Origin: UBA3537 sp049889395
GTDB lineage: Bacteria; Bacteroidota; Bacteroidia; Flavobacteriales; Flavobacteriaceae
Assembly: GCA_049889395.1 (NCBI GenBank)
Contig: JBMHDM010000038.1
Span: 1-39,566 of the forward strand
Direction of reading: 5' to 3'
DNA: 39,566 nt
The position numbers were made by a program, and so were the translations under genes. Below the pieces are notes generated by a model. It searched no databases. It was not told the origin of the DNA and was given only the letters and a program-made list of their open reading frames with translations. Each line of letters opens with the position of its first letter. Position 1 is the stretch's first letter. Shown here piece after piece: positions 35,189-39,566 of this stretch.

Positions 35189-36390
35189 AAAATCGTGATT
35201 TGGTGAAAATTGCTGAAACGTATGGAAGCCCTGTGTACGTGTATGATGCACACGCTATAGAATCTCAATATAACCGTCTAACGGCCTCATTTTCAGGTGT
35301 TCGGAATCTAAAAATTCATTATGCAGCTAAGGCACTAACCAATATTTCTGTTCTAAAATTTGTTTCTGGTTTGGGGGCAGCTTTAGACACAGTATCTATA
35401 CAGGAGGTTCTAATAGGTCTTAAAGCTGGATTTGCCGCAGAGGATATCATTTACACCCCCAATGGAGTGTCTTTAAAAGAAATTGAAACAGTGGCCAAAT
35501 TGGGTGTTCAGATTAATATTGATAGTTTGGATTTATTGGAACAATTTGGAAATAGACATCCGCAGACACCGGTTTGTATTCGAATCAATCCACATGTCAT
35601 GGCGGGTGGAAATACGAATATTTCAGTTGGCCATATCGATTCTAAATTTGGAATCTCCATTCATCAAATGCCCCTACTGCTTAGGATTGTAGAAAATACG
35701 GGGATGACAATCAATGGTATACATATGCATACGGGAAGTGATATTTTGGATATAGATGTTTTCTTGTACGCCAGTGAAATTTTATTTGAAACGGCCAAAA
35801 AATTTAAAAACCTAACGTTTATCGATTTTGGTTCTGGGTTTAAGGTCCCTTATAAATCAAACGATATCGAAACCAACATTGAAGAATTGGGAGATAAATT
35901 AACTAAGCGTTTTAAAGTGTTTTGTGAAAATTATGGTCGTGAATTGACGCTCGCTTTTGAACCTGGTAAATTTTTAGTCAGTCAATCGGGTTATTTTTTA
36001 ACAAAAGTCAATGCCATCAAACAAACCACTTCTACTGTTTTCGCACAAGTCGATTCTGGTTTTAATCACCTTATCAGACCTATGCTTTATGGTGCTCAGC
36101 ATCATATTGAAAATATTTCTAATCCTGACGGAAAAGAACGATTTTACTCTGTTGTAGGTTATATTTGTGAAACAGACACTTTTGCTAATAACCGTCGTAT
36201 TAACGAAATTTCAGAGGGGGATATATTAGCATTTCACAATGCTGGAGCTTATTGTTTTATGATGTCTAGTAATTACAACTCACGTTACAGACCCGCAGAA
36301 GTTTTGTGGTATAACAATCAAGCACATTTGATAAGACAACGCGAAACTCTAGAAGATTTATTAGCCAATCAATTACTTGTTGAGATATAA
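35185..36390 (+). CDS. lysA: Diaminopimelate decarboxylase
   Basis: Decarboxylates meso-diaminopimelate to lysine, PLP-dependent fold III. 401 residues; PLP lysine in HYAAKALTN (Lys49), HMHTGSDI, the glycine-rich FGSGFKV, FEPGKFLVS, CETDTFA (the substrate-binding Cys) and GAYCFMMSSNYN. The start ATG at 35185 gives MENRDLVKIAETYGSPVYVYDA, the family N terminus. No downstream partner in the same strand is close. Lysine synthesis gene dapD is elsewhere in the window. The divergent ACT-domain protein may regulate or feed the same pathway. Confidence 0.96.
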   Translation: MENRDLVKIAETYGSPVYVYDAHAIESQYNRLTASFSGVRNLKIHYAAKALTNISVLKFVSGLGAALDTVSIQEVLIGLKAGFAAEDIIYTPNGVSLKEIETVAKLGVQINIDSLDLLEQFGNRHPQTPVCIRINPHVMAGGNTNISVGHIDSKFGISIHQMPLLLRIVENTGMTINGIHMHTGSDILDIDVFLYASEILFETAKKFKNLTFIDFGSGFKVPYKSNDIETNIEELGDKLTKRFKVFCENYGRELTLAFEPGKFLVSQSGYFLTKVNAIKQTTSTVFAQVDSGFNHLIRPMLYGAQHHIENISNPDGKERFYSVVGYICETDTFANNRRINEISEGDILAFHNAGAYCFMMSSNYNSRYRPAEVLWYNNQAHLIRQRETLEDLLANQLLVEI

Positions 36391-36480
36391 ATTTTAATAT
36401 TTTTTAGTTAATTAACATAAAATAAAGACTTTTTGAGTTTGTGAAATTATATATTAGCGGCATAATTAAAAACTATTATA

Positions 36481-36672
36481 GTGAAAAATGGAACAGTAAA
36501 ATTCTTCAATTCGTCCAAAGGTTATGGATTCATTACTGAAGAAGACTCAATTACGGAGCACTTTGTTCATGTCACCGGGCTTATCGATGAGATTAACGAA
36601 GGAGACCAAGTAGAATTTGAGTTAAAAGAAGGTAGAAAAGGCATGAATGCAGTAAATGTTAGAGTTGTCTAA
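36481..36672 (+). CDS. Cold-shock domain protein
   Basis: 63-residue single CSD: NGTVKFFNSSKGYGFITEED with RNP1 KGYGFI, and EHFVHVTGL in the RNP2 position, where CspA has IFVHVSA. RNA/DNA-binding chaperone of the CspA type. The start is GTG at 36481; the upstream 90 nt are AT-rich and lack a full TTTG/TAnnTTTG pair (TTTTG at 36431 and TATATTAG at 36450 are the nearest). Terminator follows 30 nt after the stop. Such mRNAs are often thermoregulated, but no structure is evident. Confidence 0.93.
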   Translation: MKNGTVKFFNSSKGYGFITEEDSITEHFVHVTGLIDEINEGDQVEFELKEGRKGMNAVNVRVV

Positions 36673-36702
36673 TATTTAATTAAAACATTATTTTTTTACA
36701 AA

Positions 36703-36729
36703 AGCCCTTCCAAATGGAAGGGTTTTTTT
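36703..36729. terminator. Terminator between the cold-shock gene and the dehydrogenase-like gene
   Basis: CCCTTCC / AAAT / GGAAGGG stem (extended by A-T/G-T pairs) followed by seven T residues on the plus strand. It ends the cold-shock gene; the opposite strand also carries a short T run, so it may serve the convergent minus-strand gene that stops at 36728. Confidence 0.82.
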
Positions 36730-37933
36730 ATTCTACGCCATCAACAAAGTTTTGCAAATAAGAAAACGCAGGAGTCAATTGACCATTTTCGGTCATTTTG
36801 GCGCGGGCCAATACACCGTTTTTATCGTCATTAAAAAAAGCAGGTATGATTTTGTCTACAAATATCTCACCGAAACCTTCGCTGGCATCACGTGGTAATT
36901 CGCAGGGTAAATTATCCACGGCCATCACCGCTATGGCATTTCTATCGTCAAAATCGATTTCAGACTCACTTTGCGGATTGTAGCCATAAATAGGATTTTC
37001 TATTGTAGAGGGACGAATAGTACAAGCCACAGGACCGTCAATATCACAGCTGATATCTGCAACTACTTTGAGTTTAAAGTTTTTGGCTTTGGCCTCTGTT
37101 CGATTAAAAAAATAAGGCGATCCTTTGCCATAAAAATGCCCGGCAATGAAAACATCGGCCGCGGTAGTGAATTTTGAAAATGTTGATTTATAATCACCAG
37201 GATTGGCAAAGAAATCTGATTTTGATCCTTCTCTCTCATCTATTCTTGATACATAATCCATCACGTCCAATTGAACATAAACGGGTTCATCAAAAGAATG
37301 GGTTAAAAATTGATCGACATTAACCTGTTTAATAGCCATGAAATCTAAAACCTCTTTGGCGCCTTGCCCTACTCTTCCAGTACCAGTTAGAATAATTTTG
37401 AGGTTGGGGAGATTGACTCCCTTTACTTCTTTATTTAAATCCGATCGGCCATTGAGATTAGCTGCTTTAGGTAATTCAAAACATTTCCATTTTTTGCCAA
37501 TTGTGCGAATACCGTTATAGGCCCCTACAATGCCCGCATAATATCCAAATCCTATCAGTCGATTGTAATTATAATCCACCAAAGTTTCGTGATCGTAAAG
37601 GGTAATGTTTTTATCTAAAATGGTGCGTAATAACTTTCTGTTGTAAGGTTGTTTTTTTATGGTGTGACTAAAAAAGAAGTAGCTTTTGTTAGGGATTAGT
37701 GCTTCGATGGGAACTTCTTTTACCCCAATCAATACATCTGCCTCTGAAATATCGCTGCTCACACTCAGACCTAGGTTAGAATATTCTTCATCTGAAAAAG
37801 CCCTGATATGTGAAGATTCGATAATCAGTTTCGCTTCAGGGTGGGATTTTAAAAGATTTAGACATGATTTGGGAGATAAAACCACTCTTTTATCTGGTGG
37901 TGATTTTCGTTCTTTGATAACAGCAAATTTCAT
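36728..37933 (-). CDS. Saccharopine/alanine dehydrogenase-like NAD(P) oxidoreductase
   Basis: 401 residues. The N-terminal AlaDH/PNT fold (KFAVIKERKSPPDKRVVLSP) is followed by a Rossmann core with ILTGTGRVGQGAKEVL (GxGxxG-type) and VVADISCDIDGPVACT. The pattern follows the lysine-forming saccharopine dehydrogenase (LYS1-like) group, which couples lysine and 2-oxoglutarate. The substrate is inferred. The frame opens 54 nt upstream, but the ATG at 37933 matches the family N terminus and follows a good promoter. It is divergent from ssrA, with overlapping promoters. Confidence 0.82.
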   Translation of the reverse strand: MKFAVIKERKSPPDKRVVLSPKSCLNLLKSHPEAKLIIESSHIRAFSDEEYSNLGLSVSSDISEADVLIGVKEVPIEALIPNKSYFFFSHTIKKQPYNRKLLRTILDKNITLYDHETLVDYNYNRLIGFGYYAGIVGAYNGIRTIGKKWKCFELPKAANLNGRSDLNKEVKGVNLPNLKIILTGTGRVGQGAKEVLDFMAIKQVNVDQFLTHSFDEPVYVQLDVMDYVSRIDEREGSKSDFFANPGDYKSTFSKFTTAADVFIAGHFYGKGSPYFFNRTEAKAKNFKLKVVADISCDIDGPVACTIRPSTIENPIYGYNPQSESEIDFDDRNAIAVMAVDNLPCELPRDASEGFGEIFVDKIIPAFFNDDKNGVLARAKMTENGQLTPAFSYLQNFVDGVE

Positions 37934-37956
37934 AACGTTTTGACAAGATATTCTTT

Positions 37957-37987
37957 CAAAAATAGTAGGAATTGAATCGGTACACAA
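37957..37987 (-). promoter_or_regulatory. Promoter of the saccharopine-dehydrogenase-like gene
   Basis: On the minus strand TTG (complement of 37985-37987), 20-nt spacer, TATTTTTG (complement of 37957-37964), exact TAnnTTTG. Leader about 20 nt to ATG 37933. It overlaps the divergent ssrA promoter. Confidence 0.6.
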
Positions 37988-38004
37988 GTTTTTTTGTAAC
38001 TTTG
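37972..38004 (+). promoter_or_regulatory. Promoter of ssrA
   Basis: TTG (37972-37974), 22-nt spacer, TAACTTTG (37997-38004), exact TAnnTTTG. Transcription would start near 38008, leaving a leader of about 26 nt to be removed by RNase P before the mature end at 38035. Confidence 0.5.
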
Positions 38005-38128
38005 GGGTCCTCTATTGGAGGAAATTTTACAACCGGGGTCGACTGGTATTGACAGCAGGATCTATGGAATTGTAAGCACGTCGTGTGATGATATTGAAAC
38101 ACGTAAAAGGCCATATCGATTTTTAAAC

Positions 38129-38158
38129 GGCGAGAATAACTACGCTTTAGCTGCTTAA
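38129..38158 (+). other. tmRNA proteolysis-tag reading frame
   Basis: Codons from GGC (38129) to TAA (38158) encode GENNYALAA and stop, ending in the ALAA degron recognised by ClpXP-type proteases. Starting at Gly fits Bacteroidetes tags; the exact resume codon is inferred by comparison. Confidence 0.85.
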
Positions 38159-38351
38159 TCTGAATTACAGTAGGATTGGCCTCGGCACACAAGGTGTGCA
38201 AGCTTTATGTCTCCTGAGAGCCTTGATTCATGGCGTTCAATTTTGAGGCATCGTAAAAGTGGATCTAGAGACCTTAAGGCTTCGGTAGGGTTTCGAAATT
38301 TTTGAAGCTAAGGGGTAAGTGGATTGTTTTTAGTCAGCTTATCTTCGAAAA

Positions 38352-38428
38352 CTAAATAAAAACTAAACGTGTAGAAAGCCCTTTTGTAGCTTGTTTGGAC
38401 CCGAGTTCGATTCTCGGCGACTCCACCA
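38352..38428. other. Putative attachment-site half at the tmRNA 3' end
   Basis: The last 77 bases of ssrA, including the T arm and CCA, lie where a serine-recombinase gene begins. Insertion at tmRNA 3' ends restores a full copy, which fits an intact tmRNA here. The other half-site would be beyond the right edge; the core cannot be delimited from one junction. Confidence 0.4.
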
Positions 38429-39566
38429 GACGGGACAAACTCAATTTTTTTGAGATTTGTCCCTTTTTATTTTCATCTAACTCCTTGTCAATCAATAAGA
38501 TATACCTCAACACATCGTTGATTCTCGTAGTTCGACATTTTTTTCCGTCAAATTCTATTTTTTCTGGAAAAATCGAACTTATCAGCTTCTTTTTATGCAC
38601 AATAGCACTGTTGGTGTAGGTTTGCTTAAAATTTTCTAAATGTTGAAATGCATTTTCAATAAGACCCTTATATTCAGAATCTGAGGTATTAAGTCCATTC
38701 AAACTAGAAGTGATTTGATCGCGTTGCTTGGTATATCGATTTAATGTTTGACCATATACTTTTGGAGAAATAGTTCCGTCTACTAATAAATCTTGGAGAT
38801 TTTCAATACGTTGGTTTGAAGAATCTAATTCCTTCTCTAACTTTTTTCTTTTCCTTGCTCTGTCTTTTTGATTAACTCCAGACAATGACTTTAAAATTTC
38901 TTTATACAGTACTTTTGATTGTTTAGTAAATTGAAAATCATCTAAAATAGATTCAAAAACTGTGTTGACTTTCTTTGCTGAGAATCGCTCTTTTTTACAG
39001 TGATTACAATGGTAATAAAAGTATTTTTTACCCGTACAGCTCTTTGAGGGACTACCGGTCATTTTGGATTGGCATTTTGAACAATGTAAAATTCCTCTCA
39101 ATGGTAACTCTTCACGAAGCGTATTGTAATGGGGTCTATTTCTTTTATTTTGACGCTCGGCCAAAACCTCTTGAACTTGATAAAATAACTTCTCCGAGAT
39201 TATTCCTTGATGAATTCCCTCAATCCATTGCTCCTGCTCTTCCCCTTCTTTTGGAACAACAATCTTACCCATATACACAGGGTTTTTCAATAAAAGAGAT
39301 AAATTATTTCTACTCACTTTGAATCCTTTAATAGCCAATTCTTCACGAATCGCTACTTGGGTCTTCCCCATTACGATTTCCTTATATGCATATTGAATAA
39401 ATTTAGCCTTTGGGCTGGGTTGAATAATAGGTCTATTATTTGCATCCCTCCTATTTACGTAGCCTACAGGTGCCATTCTGCACCAACGACCTGCTTTTAA
39501 AGATCCTCTGATACCACCTCGTATCTTTATTGACCTTCGGTCATTATCTATCTCTGGGAATACTAA
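38352..39566 (-). CDS. Large serine recombinase (5' partial at the window edge)
   Basis: 404 residues visible; the frame is open to the last base and the N-terminal catalytic resolvase domain lies beyond the edge. Visible parts in order: the end of the linker (NDRRSIKIRGGIRGSLKAGRW), the Recombinase domain (YVNRRDANNRPIIQPSPKAK onward), a zinc ribbon (CSKCQSKM...YHCNHCKK), and a coiled-coil-like region (RKRKKLEKELDSSNQRIENL). Large serine recombinases integrate and excise genomic elements. The last about 35 residues (from KKGQISKKLSL, then SPRIELGSKQ) are encoded by the antisense of the tmRNA terminator and 3' end, so they are probably not a conserved domain. An ATG at 39476 is internal. Confidence 0.9.
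   Translation of the reverse strand, partial: LVFPEIDNDRRSIKIRGGIRGSLKAGRWCRMAPVGYVNRRDANNRPIIQPSPKAKFIQYAYKEIVMGKTQVAIREELAIKGFKVSRNNLSLLLKNPVYMGKIVVPKEGEEQEQWIEGIHQGIISEKLFYQVQEVLAERQNKRNRPHYNTLREELPLRGILHCSKCQSKMTGSPSKSCTGKKYFYYHCNHCKKERFSAKKVNTVFESILDDFQFTKQSKVLYKEILKSLSGVNQKDRARKRKKLEKELDSSNQRIENLQDLLVDGTISPKVYGQTLNRYTKQRDQITSSLNGLNTSDSEYKGLIENAFQHLENFKQTYTNSAIVHKKKLISSIFPEKIEFDGKKCRTTRINDVLRYILLIDKELDENKKGQISKKLSLSRLVESPRIELGSKQATKGLSTRLVFI
38432..38473 (+). terminator. Intrinsic terminator of ssrA
   Basis: GGGACAAACTCAA / TTTTT / TTGAGATTTGTCCC, about 13 paired bases with one bulge or mismatch, followed by TTTTTATTTT, beginning 3 nt after the CCA. The recombinase frame passes antisense through it. 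Confidence 0.88.

Larger units (their letters stand above)
38035..38428 (+). ncRNA. ssrA: Transfer-messenger RNA (tmRNA)
   Basis: Rescues stalled ribosomes with SmpB and tags the unfinished protein for proteolysis. The 394-nt gene is supported by both ends: GGGGTCG at the 5' end pairs over 7 bp with CGACTCC at the 3' end, followed by ACCA, and the T arm reads GAGTTCGATTCTC. The encoded tag GENNYALAA ends at the TAA at 38156. The GACTGG start and the arrangement of tag and pseudoknot-like regions match known Bacteroidetes tmRNAs. It lies next to a serine recombinase gene, and its 3' end is the likely integration site. Confidence 0.95.

Noticed and set aside
37956..38201. 81-residue minus-strand reading frame across the ssrA promoter and 5' part
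   Set aside because: It overlaps the tmRNA and its promoter antisense and has no recognisable domain; tmRNA is a firm call.
38352..38428. SPRIELGSKQ-type C-terminal peptide of the recombinase treated as a conserved domain
   Set aside because: It is the translated antisense of the tmRNA T arm and appears in unrelated proteins placed next to tRNA/tmRNA genes.

Overview
The window is a gene-dense, AT-rich chromosomal segment from a member of the Bacteroidetes, most likely a marine Flavobacteriaceae. The reasons are: a PorV/PorQ-family outer-membrane protein and two secreted proteins with the gliding-motility-associated (type B) C-terminal domain of the type IX secretion system; flavobacterial families such as DUF5606 and the Lnb/DUF4105 domain; a SecA of about 1,117 residues without the C-terminal zinc domain; a tmRNA tag GENNYALAA; and promoters of the Bacteroidetes form TTTG / TAnnTTTG with few Shine-Dalgarno sequences and many TTG starts. 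No stretch over 300 bases lacks a gene.

Layout. 1-2140: end of lptB (cut by the left edge), then convergently pssA-terC on the minus strand. 2250-5674: a PorV-like barrel, an Lnb-domain membrane protein, a decayed methyltransferase-like protein and a PduO-type cobalamin adenosyltransferase. 5808-9505: a small DUF2795 protein and secA. 9507-11385: a lone M23 peptidase-like gene divergent from meaB. 11356-15041: a minus-strand operon ruvX-def-DUF5606-MATE pump-76-aa protein-PAP2 phosphatase. 15159-20525: dapD followed tightly by four surface-glycan genes (TupA-like ATP-grasp, Stealth phosphotransferase, CDP-glycerol-phosphotransferase-like, family 2 glycosyltransferase), met convergently by a Kdo/LPS kinase-like gene. 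20630-25957: Sua5/YrdC, CCA-adding enzyme, heme A synthase, a pRiA4b-ORF3-like protein and a two-gene ABC transporter. 26059-30971: two type IX cargo genes. 31041-36672: uvrB, sucC (convergent), an ACT-domain aspartokinase-tail-like protein divergent from lysA, and a cold-shock protein. 36728-39566: a saccharopine/alanine-dehydrogenase-like gene, the tmRNA gene ssrA, and the C-terminal part of a large serine recombinase that runs off the right edge.

Functional themes. The envelope dominates: LPS transport (lptB), phospholipid synthesis (pssA), lipoprotein/outer-membrane proteins, and a glycan cluster whose enzymes mostly make phosphodiester links. Lysine/diaminopimelate metabolism recurs (dapD, lysA, the ACT protein, the saccharopine-dehydrogenase-like gene). 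Two B12 genes (adenosyltransferase, meaB) serve methylmalonyl-CoA mutase, which is not in the window. The right end looks like the border of an integrated element at ssrA: the recombinase reading frame continues antisense through the tmRNA terminator and into the tmRNA 3' end.

The most notable observations are the recombinase/tmRNA junction, the Stealth plus CDP-glycerol-type glycan cluster, the methyltransferase relative that has lost its cofactor motif but kept its frame, the free-standing ACT protein opposite lysA, and two genes (uvrB, ruvX) whose promoter boxes sit so close to the start codon that leaderless mRNAs are predicted. I saw no CRISPR array, insertion sequence or tRNA gene.
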